32,016 nucleotides of DNA from Syntrophaceae bacterium (GCA_014874425.1 JACWAG010000056.1:1-32016); one strand, 5' to 3'. Counted from the first letter of the stretch, positions 7,723-16,132 are shown. Notes: generated by a model not told the origin, from the letters alone. Numbers and translations: made by a program.

Positions 7723-9903
7723 TCATGATTCATTCGAAGCGACTCTCACCACATCGAACGTTGTATCAGTGATATCAACGATCTCTTCAAATGGTATTGG
7801 CGACCCGCTTTGAGTTCTCACCGCGTTCAGGAATCTCGTGATCGACTCCTTGTGACCCTTGTCTTGCTTCCATAAGGAAATTTTCTTGAAGCCCGGCCAA
7901 TCAAAACCTTTTAATGATTGAAAGTTGTCCAGTTGTAGTATTCTTCCTCCACAAAATATTTCAATTCTCTCCTTGGGGAAGGACTTGGCGCCGTTCGCCA
8001 AGTAGTGAACTGTTCCGAACGAACCATTTTCAAACTTAATCGTGAAGGTCATTTTATCATCTGTGACAAAAACACCCGGAGCTGAGCCTATTTTTGTTGA
8101 ACAAACCGAGGTTGGCCTTGATCCAGTCAAATAGTACAACAAATCTACGAAATGGCAGCCTTCTCCAATTATTCGCCCCCCTCCGACCATGGGATCTTGG
8201 GTCCAATCTCCTGGTGGGACTTCACCGGCGTTTACTGTAATTATAATTGATATCGGCTGCTTTATTCCTTTCAGAAGTTCCTTAATCTTCTGAATATGAG
8301 GCGCAAATCTCCTGTTGAAACCGATCATAACAATCGGCGGGTTTTCATATTCTCGGGAGGACAGGTAAGCGGCCTCAATCGTCTTTACCTGTTCAGGAAA
8401 AATTGCGAGGGGTTTCTCAACATAAACATTTTTCCCAACTTTTAGGGCTTCACAAACCAAACCAGAATGAGTGTTGTGACGCGTTAGAACAAAGATTGTG
8501 TTAATTTCAGGGTCTGTGAAAAGGCTCGCAGTGTCCGTGGTAGCATAGCTAAAACCAAATTTCTTGCCCGCGTATGCTCCGCTCACACCAGTAGAGGTTG
8601 ATAGTGTTTTGAGTTTTGCTCCGGTAGCATTGAGGGCTGGCAAGAATGTTCTCAATCCATAATTCCCAGCGCCTATAACGCCAACAACAGGCTCAACTTG
8701 TCCCACTCTTTTTTTTGCCTCGTCATCTGGGATCCTTGTTGTCTTTTGAGGCAGTTTAACGGTTTTTTTGACTAACTCACTTTCTGACATTCCGTCAGAA
8801 TCATAGGTCAATAATATGCCGAGAGATGGCTCTGGTCCTCCTAGCAGCTCGTAAGCGTTCGCAGCTTCTTCGAACTTGAACCGATGAGAGATCAAAGGTT
8901 GCACAGCGAGCTTCTTGGTCGCCAAAAGTTCAAGCGCCGCCTCAAAATTCCGTTGTTCAGTCCACCTAACAAACCCATAAGGATAATCGGCGCCTCTTTC
9001 TTCGTATTCAGGATCGTATCGACCTGGCCCGTATGAACAAGAAACCTGAAAGCTCAGTTCTTTCTCATAGAACAGTGATCTATCAAGATTAAGCCCTGTT
9101 ACCCCCACCAGTACTATTCGGCCACGTTTCCGGCAGATTTTGGCGCCTTGTCTCACTGGCTCATCACTCTGAGTAGCGGCTGTAATTATCACACCATCCA
9201 CGCCTAAGTCATTTGAGAATGCTGACGCCGATTTCAATAGGTCCTCTCCACTAGAGAGGTTTACCGCCTGTATGCCTAGGCTTTCAGCCATGGCGATTTT
9301 GCTGGGGTCTAGGTCTACACCAAGAACCCGACAACCGTTAGCTTTCAAAATCTGGGCCGTTATCAAGCCTATCAGGCCAAGACCCGTAACTACAAAATTT
9401 TCACCCAGTGTAGGATTTGCTAGACGAATACCCTGCAGCCCAATAGCTCCCAAAACTGTGAAGACCGCATGTTCATCCGAAACTGTTTCTGGAATCTTAG
9501 CGCAGAGGTTTTTCGGTACCAGAACAATATCAGCGTGTGGTCCATTGGAAACAACACGGTCCCCAATCTTGAAAGCTTCTACTTCTGCCCCCTTTTCCAG
9601 GACTACGCCAACATTGCTGTAACCCATTATTATCGGGTGATCGAGCTTTTCACGGACAGCGTCGATAGTTTGAAACAAGCCCTCCTTCTTGAATTTTTCT
9701 AGGACCTGCAACACTTTCTCCGGCTGTCTTCGGGCCTTCTGAAACAAACTCGCTTGGCCCAGTTCCACCACGCTGCGTTCTGTCCCTGAGGAAACAAGGC
9801 TTGCGACAGTCTTTATCAGTAAATGACCCTGCCGGACTTTTGGCGCAGGAACCTCAGTCAGCTCAGCTCGACCATCACCCAGGTTTTGGAGAACCTGTTT
9901 CAT
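7723..9903 (-). CDS. Bi-domain oxidoreductase: zinc-type alcohol dehydrogenase-like (MDR) plus GFO/IDH/MocA
   Basis: 726 residues from ATG 9903, chosen for GGAG 8 bases upstream and the family start MKQVLQNLGDGRAEL; the open frame continues 18 codons further. The N-terminal half (about 1-350) is an MDR dehydrogenase with 'SSGTERSVVELG' where true ADHs carry zinc ligands, and the Rossmann loop GLGLIGL. The C-terminal half (about 395-726) is a second Rossmann dehydrogenase with GVIGAGNYG and the 'VEKPLAI' motif of GFO/IDH/MocA proteins. Two-domain proteins of this kind are common in surface-polysaccharide clusters, but the substrate is not known. Its position next to urease gives no obvious link. 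Divergent from the M50 protease gene. Confidence 0.88.
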   Translation of the reverse strand: MKQVLQNLGDGRAELTEVPAPKVRQGHLLIKTVASLVSSGTERSVVELGQASLFQKARRQPEKVLQVLEKFKKEGLFQTIDAVREKLDHPIIMGYSNVGVVLEKGAEVEAFKIGDRVVSNGPHADIVLVPKNLCAKIPETVSDEHAVFTVLGAIGLQGIRLANPTLGENFVVTGLGLIGLITAQILKANGCRVLGVDLDPSKIAMAESLGIQAVNLSSGEDLLKSASAFSNDLGVDGVIITAATQSDEPVRQGAKICRKRGRIVLVGVTGLNLDRSLFYEKELSFQVSCSYGPGRYDPEYEERGADYPYGFVRWTEQRNFEAALELLATKKLAVQPLISHRFKFEEAANAYELLGGPEPSLGILLTYDSDGMSESELVKKTVKLPQKTTRIPDDEAKKRVGQVEPVVGVIGAGNYGLRTFLPALNATGAKLKTLSTSTGVSGAYAGKKFGFSYATTDTASLFTDPEINTIFVLTRHNTHSGLVCEALKVGKNVYVEKPLAIFPEQVKTIEAAYLSSREYENPPIVMIGFNRRFAPHIQKIKELLKGIKQPISIIITVNAGEVPPGDWTQDPMVGGGRIIGEGCHFVDLLYYLTGSRPTSVCSTKIGSAPGVFVTDDKMTFTIKFENGSFGTVHYLANGAKSFPKERIEIFCGGRILQLDNFQSLKGFDWPGFKKISLWKQDKGHKESITRFLNAVRTQSGSPIPFEEIVDITDTTFDVVRVASNES

Positions 9904-9967
9904 GAAATTTCTCCGTACCTCAATCTTATTGACTTTTTCCCATTGACCTAAGGCCAAAACCCCAACC

Positions 9968-9996
9968 TTGCCAACATGCAGGTTTACTAGTAAAAT
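9968..9996 (+). promoter_or_regulatory. Putative promoter for the site-2 protease gene, overlapping a palindrome
   Basis: TTGCCA (9968-9973), 17 bases, TAAAAT (9991-9996) is a fair sigma70-type pair, about 75 bases before the start codon. The perfect 12-base palindrome TTTACTAGTAAA at 9983-9994 overlaps the spacer and -10 box and could be an operator. This lies between divergent genes, so one regulator could touch both. Purely sequence-based. Confidence 0.45.
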
Positions 9997-10070
9997 GGCC
10001 TTTCATAACCAACTGCTTGCGAAAGAGTTTATTTACCGCAACTAACTACCATCATCAGGAGGCGCCTGTT

Positions 10071-11165
10071 ATGAAATGGTCCTTTAAAATCGGGTCAATA
10101 TTCGGGATTCCGCTGAATCTTCATATAACATTTATCTTGCTGTTAATACTAGTTTATTTTGTAGGCGGCTCCATAATTGGCGCTGGAGGCCTAGCGGGCG
10201 TCGTTTTTGTTGTTCTTGTTTTCGCTTCAGTGGTTTTTCATGAACTCAGTCATTCACTAGTTGCAAGACATTTTGGGATCAACGTCGTCGATATCACTCT
10301 TCTTCCGATCGGTGGCGTCTCTAGAATGGCTGAAACCCCGGATAAGCCACTTCAAGAACTTCTAATTGCAATAGCCGGTCCGGCGTCAAGCTTTCTTTTA
10401 GCGTTCCTTTTGTGGTTTGCCGCAGATTTTTTCGGGTCCGGTGTTACGATTGCCGACTTTTCGGTTAAGGGTGGGTTACTTGCAGAGTTGACAGCGGTCA
10501 ACCTTGTCCTTGGTTTGTTTAACTTGGTTCCAGCTTTCCCCATGGACGGCGGTCGGGTTTTAAGAGGCGCGCTGGCAATTTACTTGAATCCATATAAGGC
10601 CACCAAGATTGCCGTTGGTGTGGGGCAGGGGTTCGCAATATTCATGTTTTTTTGGGGCTTTTTTTCCGGTAACATTTTCTTAATTCTCATTGCGTTATTT
10701 GTGTACCTCGGAGCTGAGGCGGAAGAGCGTCAAATGGGCATTATGGTCGCTCTTGGCGGAGTTAAAGCCCAAGCCGCGATGATTAGCGACATCGAAACCT
10801 TGACCCCATTCCAAACGGTTGGAGATGCGGCGGAACATTTTTGCCGTAGCTTTCAAGGGGATTTTCCAGTCCTCGATGGGAGCCGCCTGATTGGCCTGGT
10901 AACAAGAGAAGCCATCGTTGACACCCTTCACAGGAGAGGATCTTCCACTCCAATTTCTGAGGCCATGGTCCGAGATTTCCCGACAGCAAACGAGCAAACA
11001 CCTGTTATCGATATTCTCCAAAAAATGCAGACCAGCGGCACTAAAGCAATTCCAATAATGAATGGAGCTGAATTAAGGGGACTCATCACACTCGAGCAAA
11101 TAGGACGCTATAATATGCTCTGCAGTGGTTATTCGTGTGAATTCCTGGGAACAGGTAAAGCATGA
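10071..11165 (+). CDS. Site-2 protease-type M50 metalloprotease with tandem CBS domains
   Basis: Membrane-embedded zinc protease of the SpoIVFB/S2P group. 364 residues from ATG 10071 (AGGAGG ribosome site); an upstream TTG frame lacks one. Zinc-binding H57-E58-x-x-H61 (FHELSH) lies in a membrane helix; the second ligand motif 'NLVPAFPMDGGR' supplies D159. Several hydrophobic helices span residues 15-235. The C-terminal ~110 residues carry two CBS repeats ('QTVGDAAEHF', 'DFPVLDGSRLIGLVTRE'; 'AIPIMNGAELRGLITLEQ'), which usually sense adenosine nucleotides. This class is commonly a housekeeping protease of unknown substrate. nnr starts 40 bases downstream. Confidence 0.92.
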   Translation: MKWSFKIGSIFGIPLNLHITFILLLILVYFVGGSIIGAGGLAGVVFVVLVFASVVFHELSHSLVARHFGINVVDITLLPIGGVSRMAETPDKPLQELLIAIAGPASSFLLAFLLWFAADFFGSGVTIADFSVKGGLLAELTAVNLVLGLFNLVPAFPMDGGRVLRGALAIYLNPYKATKIAVGVGQGFAIFMFFWGFFSGNIFLILIALFVYLGAEAEERQMGIMVALGGVKAQAAMISDIETLTPFQTVGDAAEHFCRSFQGDFPVLDGSRLIGLVTREAIVDTLHRRGSSTPISEAMVRDFPTANEQTPVIDILQKMQTSGTKAIPIMNGAELRGLITLEQIGRYNMLCSGYSCEFLGTGKA

Positions 11166-11205
11166 TTATGTGTCTTCGTTTCTGGTTTTAGGAATCAGGT
11201 CCGCC

Positions 11206-12858
11206 ATGAAGAAGATAGAGTTGAACAGTAATAGGAATCCATATTTGGTGACAGCGGAACAGATGCGTGCTTTTGATTTCGCAGCCATCAATGAATTCGC
11301 AATCCCAGGGATCGTCCTGATGGAGAATGCCGGACGAGCGTCGTTCGAAATTCTTAAAGGGTTGTTAGATGATGATCTTTATGGACTTTCTGTTTCGATT
11401 GTGGCCGGGCCCGGTAATAACGGAGGAGATGGATATGTGATAGCGCGCTACTTGATAAACAATGGCGCTGAAGTGAAAACATTCCTTTTGAGTCCTCGAG
11501 AAAAAATTCGAGGAGACGCCAGGATAAATCTGAACATACTGGAGAAAATGGGGGCCAGGATTTGGGAAATTAATTCTATCGATGCTGTGGAATCGGTTCA
11601 AGAAATGTGGGCTCAAAGCTCGGTAATCGTTGACGCAATTTTAGGAACGGGCCTTCAGTTCGAAGTCAGGCCACCTTATCGTGAAGCAATTGAAAAGATA
11701 AACGGTCTTGACGCTATAAAATTATCCGTCGACATACCATCAGGACTAGATTCAGATACCGGAAAAATACTCGGGGCCGCCGTCCGTGCTGATGTTACTG
11801 TTACTTATGGTTTTAAGAAGTTGGGTATGGCGATACATCCTGGATTGGGTTTGTGTGGTCAAACCCAGATTATTGATATTGGCATTCCGGGGAACGCTGT
11901 CCAAAGAAATACTCCTAATGTGATCTTGTACGAGAAACCTGATTTGAGACATTATTTGGGTTTACGTTCCGATCCAACCGCTCACAAGGGGACCTTTGGT
12001 AGAGTTCTCATTGTCGGCGGATCCTCTGGAAAAACAGGCTCTGTGGCAATGGCGGCGATGGCGGCCTCGCGAATGGGAGCTGGACTGGTTACCGTAGCTG
12101 TTCCAGCTTCCCTTAACCCTATTCTGGAAAGTAAGCTTACAGAGGAGATGACAGAGCCGGTATACGATGAATCTGGGTACTTCCTGCCATCCGCAGCGGA
12201 CCGCGTCCTTGAGCTTGCCCAAGACAAGGACGTGGTAGCCGTTGGGCCTGGTCTCTCTACAGAACCTGGCGCTTTGAAAATTGTGCAGAGCCTGCTGAGC
12301 CGATACGATGGCAAACTAATTATTGACGCTGATGGTCTAAATTGCCTCGCTCAAGACTTGAGCTTTTTGCATCGAACCAAAGCCGACGTCATCTTAACTC
12401 CACACCCAGGCGAAATGGCCAGGTTGCTTGGTATTTCATGTTCACAAGTCCAGGAAAACCGATTCGTACTCGGTAGAGAATTCGCTACGACCCATAAGTG
12501 CGAACTGGTTCTAAAGGGCGCTGGAACAATCACTTTCTTCCCGAGCGGGCAAGCTTTTGTTAATAATACCGGTAACTCATGGATGGCTTCAGGTGGACAG
12601 GGAGATGTTTTGACCGGCATTCTGACGGGGTTGATTGCGCAAAAATTGCCGCTTGAGGCAATAATTCCTTTTGGGGTTTGGTTTCACGGATTCGTGGCCG
12701 ATGGTATCGTAGAGAGAGACGGTCCTGGACCTGTCGTTGCGACCGATATTGTGAGCGAGGTCTCCAATTTTCTGCAAATTGTGATCGAAACTTACGCTGG
12801 AAAGGGAGAAGCTTCATACCCAAGATTTCGGAGGAGGCGGAACGGTGTCCGTGATTGA
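11206..12858 (+). CDS. nnr: Bifunctional NAD(P)H-hydrate epimerase / ADP-dependent dehydratase
   Basis: Repairs hydrated NAD(P)H: the N-terminal YjeF_N domain epimerises R/S-NAD(P)HX and the C-terminal ribokinase-like domain dehydrates it with ADP. 550 residues from ATG 11206; the open frame extends 27 codons upstream into the protease gene. N domain (about 1-230): 'VAGPGNNGGDGYVIAR' and 'DAILGTGL'. C domain (about 250-540): 'GGSSGKTGSVAMAA', 'ILTPHPGEMARLLG' and 'NTGNSWMASGGQGDVLTG', with the catalytic Gly-Asp. The fused form is the usual bacterial arrangement. Its 3' end overlaps the Hpt gene by 14 bases. Confidence 0.95.
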   Translation: MKKIELNSNRNPYLVTAEQMRAFDFAAINEFAIPGIVLMENAGRASFEILKGLLDDDLYGLSVSIVAGPGNNGGDGYVIARYLINNGAEVKTFLLSPREKIRGDARINLNILEKMGARIWEINSIDAVESVQEMWAQSSVIVDAILGTGLQFEVRPPYREAIEKINGLDAIKLSVDIPSGLDSDTGKILGAAVRADVTVTYGFKKLGMAIHPGLGLCGQTQIIDIGIPGNAVQRNTPNVILYEKPDLRHYLGLRSDPTAHKGTFGRVLIVGGSSGKTGSVAMAAMAASRMGAGLVTVAVPASLNPILESKLTEEMTEPVYDESGYFLPSAADRVLELAQDKDVVAVGPGLSTEPGALKIVQSLLSRYDGKLIIDADGLNCLAQDLSFLHRTKADVILTPHPGEMARLLGISCSQVQENRFVLGREFATTHKCELVLKGAGTITFFPSGQAFVNNTGNSWMASGGQGDVLTGILTGLIAQKLPLEAIIPFGVWFHGFVADGIVERDGPGPVVATDIVSEVSNFLQIVIETYAGKGEASYPRFRRRRNGVRD

Positions 12859-13198
12859 TAGAAAAAAGCTGATGGAGCACGTAGGGGATTCACCTGAATT
12901 GCTCATCGAACTTATCGAATTATTCTTAGAGCTTGGCCCTGGGATGTTTAAAGACATACAGGAATCTGTCGAGCAGGAGTCTCCAGATGGTCTCCAGAGA
13001 TCAGCCCATAGCCTAAAAGGCTCTGTTGGTAATTTCGCGGCTGAAGACACTTTCGAAGCGTCTTTGCTACTCGAAACAATGGGAAGAAATAAGAATTTGG
13101 CCGGAGCGCAAGAGGCTTTAATTGTTTTGCAAAATGCGCTTAGCCGATTGTTTGACGAACTCACATCAATCAAAACTGAATTAGTCTCGTCAAAATAA
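12845..13198 (+). CDS. Hpt (histidine phosphotransfer) domain protein
   Basis: 117 residues consisting of one Hpt helical bundle. The phosphate-accepting histidine is H55 in 'RSAHSLKGSVGNF', matching the Hpt consensus HxLKG. Such proteins relay phosphate from hybrid kinases to response regulators. The start is GTG 12845 behind a strong GGAGGAGG, inside the last codons of nnr, so translation is probably coupled. No kinase or regulator is encoded nearby, so its partners lie elsewhere. Confidence 0.9.
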   Translation: MSVIDRKKLMEHVGDSPELLIELIELFLELGPGMFKDIQESVEQESPDGLQRSAHSLKGSVGNFAAEDTFEASLLLETMGRNKNLAGAQEALIVLQNALSRLFDELTSIKTELVSSK

Positions 13199-13215
13199 AC
13201 TTTGATTTACAAGTT

Positions 13216-13233
13216 AAACCTTTTCAGGTTTTT
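13216..13233 (+). terminator. Short hairpin with T-run after the Hpt gene
   Basis: AAACCT-TTTC-AGGTTT (13216-13231) makes a 6-bp stem leading into TTTTT, 17 bases after the Hpt stop. It is A/T-rich and small, so weak; it abuts the stop of the convergent 79-aa gene. Confidence 0.4.
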
Positions 13234-13472
13234 CAGGAATTGTCGTCTGGTTCGGGGTCGGATGTCACCACCTGCAAATGAGGTTTCCCTTCAGTTCTTT
13301 TCGGACGAGCAAAGTTAAGTCTTGCCTTGGCTACCAAGTCGGAGAATTTTTCGAATTCGGAAGGAAGAAGCTTCAGAGTCAGGTGAGGCAGGTTAATATG
13401 GACTATGCCTCCGGGGCAAACCGACACCGCTCCAAAATTTTCTTCAGTCGCCAGTATCGTATGATCTTCCAT
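13233..13472 (-). CDS. Conserved small protein of unknown function
   Basis: 79 residues from ATG 13472. The central block 'FGAVSVCPGGIVHINLPHLTLKL' followed by 'SEFEKFSDLVAKARL' looks like a small conserved domain seen in uncharacterised bacterial proteins, in which a CPGG(I/V)VH stretch precedes a beta strand and a helix; I cannot name a function. It has one Cys, no membrane segment and no signal. It is convergent with the Hpt gene and divergent from mobA. Confidence 0.65.
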   Translation of the reverse strand: MEDHTILATEENFGAVSVCPGGIVHINLPHLTLKLLPSEFEKFSDLVAKARLNFARPKRTEGKPHLQVVTSDPEPDDNS

Positions 13473-13542
13473 GCCCAGAGCCTTTCTATTGGTGTTAGCA
13501 ATATATTATGGTTATTGTTCGGGATTGGCAATAAAAGATTTG

Positions 13543-14220
13543 ATGGAACCTGACGTTAAACGAGATATGTTACCGCGCTTTATTGATATATCAGCTATAT
13601 TGCTCGCTGGTGGCGCATCCAGACGAATGGGTGGAGAAAATAAGGCATTCATTAAAATAAATGGTAAGACCATAATCCAAAGAGAAATAGAGATACTTGA
13701 GCCGATTTTCGACAGAATAATCATTATTACCAACAACTTTGATCATTACAGTTGCCTCGGAAAGCCTATGGTTGCAGATATAAAACCCGGCCATGGATCG
13801 CTCGGAGGTATTTTCACTGGGCTTAATTGTTGTTCTACAGAGTACGGTTTCATATTCGCGTGTGACATGCCATTCTTGAATCAAGAAGTGATCTCTTATA
13901 TTTGCAAGCGAAGCTGGGGACATGATATTACAATCCCAAGAATTGGCGGGTATCTTGAACCATTGCATGCTGTCTATTCAACACGGTGTATTCCATTTAT
14001 AGAGAAATTGATGCAAAGAGGACATCTGAAAATAAAGAAGTTCTTCAACAAGGTTGATATGTTGGAGATAGAAGAGCAAGAACTGGCGACAATCGATCCT
14101 TGTCTTCAGTTCCATATCAACGTAAACACACCTGCTGATTTGGATAAAGCCATGGAAGTGGTCAGGACGAATTCCCCCAGCTTTCCTGAAAAAACAGGTT
14201 TCAGAAATCAGTATTCGTAA
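13543..14220 (+). CDS. mobA: Molybdenum cofactor guanylyltransferase
   Basis: Transfers GMP to Mo-molybdopterin to form the guanine dinucleotide cofactor used by DMSO-reductase-family enzymes such as formate dehydrogenase. The nucleotidyltransferase signature 'AILLAGGASRRMGGENKAF' is followed by 'KPGHGSLGGIFTGL', the metal-binding 'FACDMPFL' and the C-terminal 'NVNTPADLDKA'. 225 residues from ATG 13543. The open frame reaches ATG 13471, but that adds 24 atypical hydrophobic residues and overlaps the start of the divergent gene; ATG 13567 is also possible. No strong ribosome site marks any of them. The 3' end overlaps the convergent dGTPase gene by 13 bases. Confidence 0.88.
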   Translation: MEPDVKRDMLPRFIDISAILLAGGASRRMGGENKAFIKINGKTIIQREIEILEPIFDRIIIITNNFDHYSCLGKPMVADIKPGHGSLGGIFTGLNCCSTEYGFIFACDMPFLNQEVISYICKRSWGHDITIPRIGGYLEPLHAVYSTRCIPFIEKLMQRGHLKIKKFFNKVDMLEIEEQELATIDPCLQFHINVNTPADLDKAMEVVRTNSPSFPEKTGFRNQYS

Positions 14221-15374
14221 GGCAAGAACAGTGTCCGATGTTCGTTTAGAGCAAATCGGTCCGTCATGCCCGCAATGTAATCGCAAACAATTCTTTCGAG
14301 GGATTGATCGCCTTTATCAATGCGTCGCCTGATACTCGGCGGCAATTGAAATGGCCTCTGTACATACTCTTTAAATAGATCGGACAACAACCGGTCAGCC
14401 TTATACTGCATTCTCATGATCTTATAGTGAGTATAAAACTTGTTGTACAAGAAACTATCGAGTTGAGTCTTCCATTCCTGCATCGTATCTGAAAACAAGA
14501 CCACTGGTCCGCTGGCCGTCATAATTTGTTCGGGTTTTTCGGCCCTGATCGCTGTTAAGAGATGTTCCGTTCGACCAAGAACATCTCTTATAAAAAAATC
14601 TATCAGGAAACGGATACATTGATATAGGAATGTGTTTTCGTCCAGTAATGTGGGTCGCTCCTTAACCAGTTTGGTAACTTCGTTCCAGATTCCCAATCCG
14701 GCAAGATCATATTCGGTAAAAAAACCGGAGCGTAATCCATCCTCTATGTCGTGACAGCTATACGCGATCTCGTCGGCGATGTTTACAATTTGAGCTTCCA
14801 GCGCAGGGTTTGGGGATGTAATAAACTCTGAGAGCATTTCCTCCGGGGCCTGATCATATCTGGTGGTATGCCGGATGATACCGGAGCGGGTCTCAAACGT
14901 CAGGTTTAACCCAGGGAAGTCCGGATACCTGGTTTCCAACAAGTCAACAACCCGTAACGATTGACGGTTGTGCTCAAACCCCCCAAAATCTTTCATCAGG
15001 TGATGCAGAGATTTCTCACCCGCGTGCCCAAAGGGAGTATGTCCCAAGTCGTGAGCAAGCGCGATTGCATGGGTCAAATCCTCGTTGGCCCCTATGTATT
15101 GAGCGACGCTTCTGGCTATCTGGGCCACTTCTAATGTGTGGGTCAATCTTGTTCTGTAGTGATCGCCCTCGTAATAGGCAAAAACCTGCGTCTTGTATTC
15201 CAGTCGTCGGAAGGCTTTGGCGTGAATGATCCTATCCCGGTCCCTCTGAAACGCTGTTCGATATTTGCACTCAGGTTCGGACCACTGTCGGCCTGAGCTG
15301 TTTTGCGAAAGGAACGCGTAAGGCGCCAAATAGTCCCGTTCTCTTTTTTCCTGAATCTTTCTATCGATTATCAC
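14208..15374 (-). CDS. dgt: Deoxyguanosinetriphosphate triphosphohydrolase-like HD protein
   Basis: HD-superfamily enzyme expected to cleave dNTPs to deoxynucleosides and triphosphate. 388 residues from GTG 15374, the size of the dGTPase type 2 subfamily. HD residues: H in 'RLTHTLEVAQIA', HD in 'ALAHDLGHTPFGHAGE', and the distal D in 'NIADEIAYSCHDIEDG'. The N-terminal 'RDRDRIIHAKAFRRLEYKTQVF' is diagnostic. Last gene of a four-gene minus-strand run (transglutaminase, SelW, zinc ribbon, dgt), 57 bases after the zinc-ribbon gene. Confidence 0.93.
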   Translation of the reverse strand: MIIDRKIQEKRERDYLAPYAFLSQNSSGRQWSEPECKYRTAFQRDRDRIIHAKAFRRLEYKTQVFAYYEGDHYRTRLTHTLEVAQIARSVAQYIGANEDLTHAIALAHDLGHTPFGHAGEKSLHHLMKDFGGFEHNRQSLRVVDLLETRYPDFPGLNLTFETRSGIIRHTTRYDQAPEEMLSEFITSPNPALEAQIVNIADEIAYSCHDIEDGLRSGFFTEYDLAGLGIWNEVTKLVKERPTLLDENTFLYQCIRFLIDFFIRDVLGRTEHLLTAIRAEKPEQIMTASGPVVLFSDTMQEWKTQLDSFLYNKFYTHYKIMRMQYKADRLLSDLFKEYVQRPFQLPPSIRRRIDKGDQSLERIVCDYIAGMTDRFALNEHRTLFLPYEY

Positions 15375-15431
15375 TTGGACTCTCTTGAAATTAATTCAAC
15401 TCGAGGGTGAGGGCCATCAAGAAAGGTCTCT

Positions 15432-15887
15432 TTATTGTCCGCCCCCCGTAGGAGGCAATCCCGGGAGAATAATATTTACCAGTGCGGCAAAGAGCGCTAC
15501 AACAAGAATTGAAACAATCAAGAAAGTAATCAGACTGGCCCTATGGCTCACGATTATCCCCTTTTTAACTGAAGATTCAATTTCTGCGGGAAAACGGAAG
15601 TCCCTGAACGCGTCTTCAGGTATAGTTAACTCACTAGCCTTGACGGGAGCTTTCGTTTTGGAAGAAGGTTGATCTTTCATTAAATCTGTGTCGGTTTCAG
15701 TAATTTTAGTTTCCGGCGCTTCTGTCTGCTGAAATAAGTGTGCCTTTGGATCATTTGGGTTTTGAGGCGCCAAAATTATACCTTCACTTCCACACTTGGG
15801 ACACCGAACGTTGACTTGCCCACCTACGGGCACGCGGTCCACCTCCACTTTAAGAAGCGTCTGACAATTGAAACATTTGACTACCAT
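15432..15887 (-). CDS. MJ0042-type zinc-ribbon protein with C-terminal membrane anchor
   Basis: 151 residues from ATG 15887. The N terminus is a four-Cys zinc ribbon (MVVKCFNCQTLLKV ... VRCPKCGSEG), the MJ0042 family domain frequent in deltaproteobacteria. An acidic, Pro/Thr-rich linker (about 40-100) leads to one membrane helix 'SLITFLIVSILVVALFAALV' (about 119-138). The tail is short and glycine/proline rich. No enzymatic function is apparent; a cytosolic zinc-ribbon on a membrane tether suggests an assembly or sensory role. Only 14 bases follow the SelW stop, so it is surely co-transcribed. Confidence 0.8.
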   Translation of the reverse strand: MVVKCFNCQTLLKVEVDRVPVGGQVNVRCPKCGSEGIILAPQNPNDPKAHLFQQTEAPETKITETDTDLMKDQPSSKTKAPVKASELTIPEDAFRDFRFPAEIESSVKKGIIVSHRASLITFLIVSILVVALFAALVNIILPGLPPTGGGQ

Positions 15888-15901
15888 TATTTATTGGCTA
15901 C

Positions 15902-16132
15902 CTACGATTTCTTTCTTATCAAGTTCAGCACTTCACCAGGATCAGGAAAACGTCCTATTTGTTTTTTTGAAAAAATTAAATCGTCCTCGTATTCGACTTC
16001 AAAAACCCCTCCACTCGATTTGACGAGTTCGGGTTCGATGCCAAGTTCCCGTATGAGTTCTTCCGCCAGACCAGCGGCCTTGGGACGATAGCTTCAACTG
16101 CCACAGTATGTGATCTTACATTTATCGGCCAT
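15902..16132 (-). CDS. SelW-like (Rdx family) selenoprotein, UGA-encoded selenocysteine
   Basis: 76 residues from ATG 16132, with AGGAGG 9 bases upstream. The frame is open except for one TGA at 16096-16094 (codon 13), which falls exactly at the second redox position: I-T-Y-C10-G-S-U13. After it the protein reads on without a break: 'SYRPKAAGLAEELIREL', 'SSGGVFEVEYEDDLIFSKK', 'IGRFPDPGEVLNLI', to TAG. This is the SelW/SelT/SelH (Rdx) thioredoxin-like pattern: CxxU, then GGVFEV, then a 'Kk..grFP' tail. A bSECIS-like hairpin lies at the right distance. Bacterial SelW-like proteins are known, mainly by prediction; their redox partner is unknown. Standard gene callers miss it or leave a 63-codon fragment. 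It sits between a transglutaminase gene (83 bases) and a zinc-ribbon gene (14 bases). Confidence 0.9.
16063..16077 (-). promoter_or_regulatory. bSECIS-like hairpin for selenocysteine insertion
   Basis: In the mRNA, CCGC and GCGG pair perfectly around the 7-nt loop UGGUCUG. The loop begins 21 nt after the UGA codon and has G at its second position. Both agree with the bacterial SECIS consensus (small apical loop, G among its first two bases, about 16-37 nt from UGA). The stem is only 4 bp, with no clear extension. Binding by SelB is inferred; selA/B/C/D are not in the window. Confidence 0.7.

Noticed and set aside
12560..12880. Open frames on the minus strand of nnr (also 11962-12314 and 12351-12620)
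   Set aside because: Low-complexity, Ser/Arg/Pro-rich translations lying opposite a well-supported gene; shadows.
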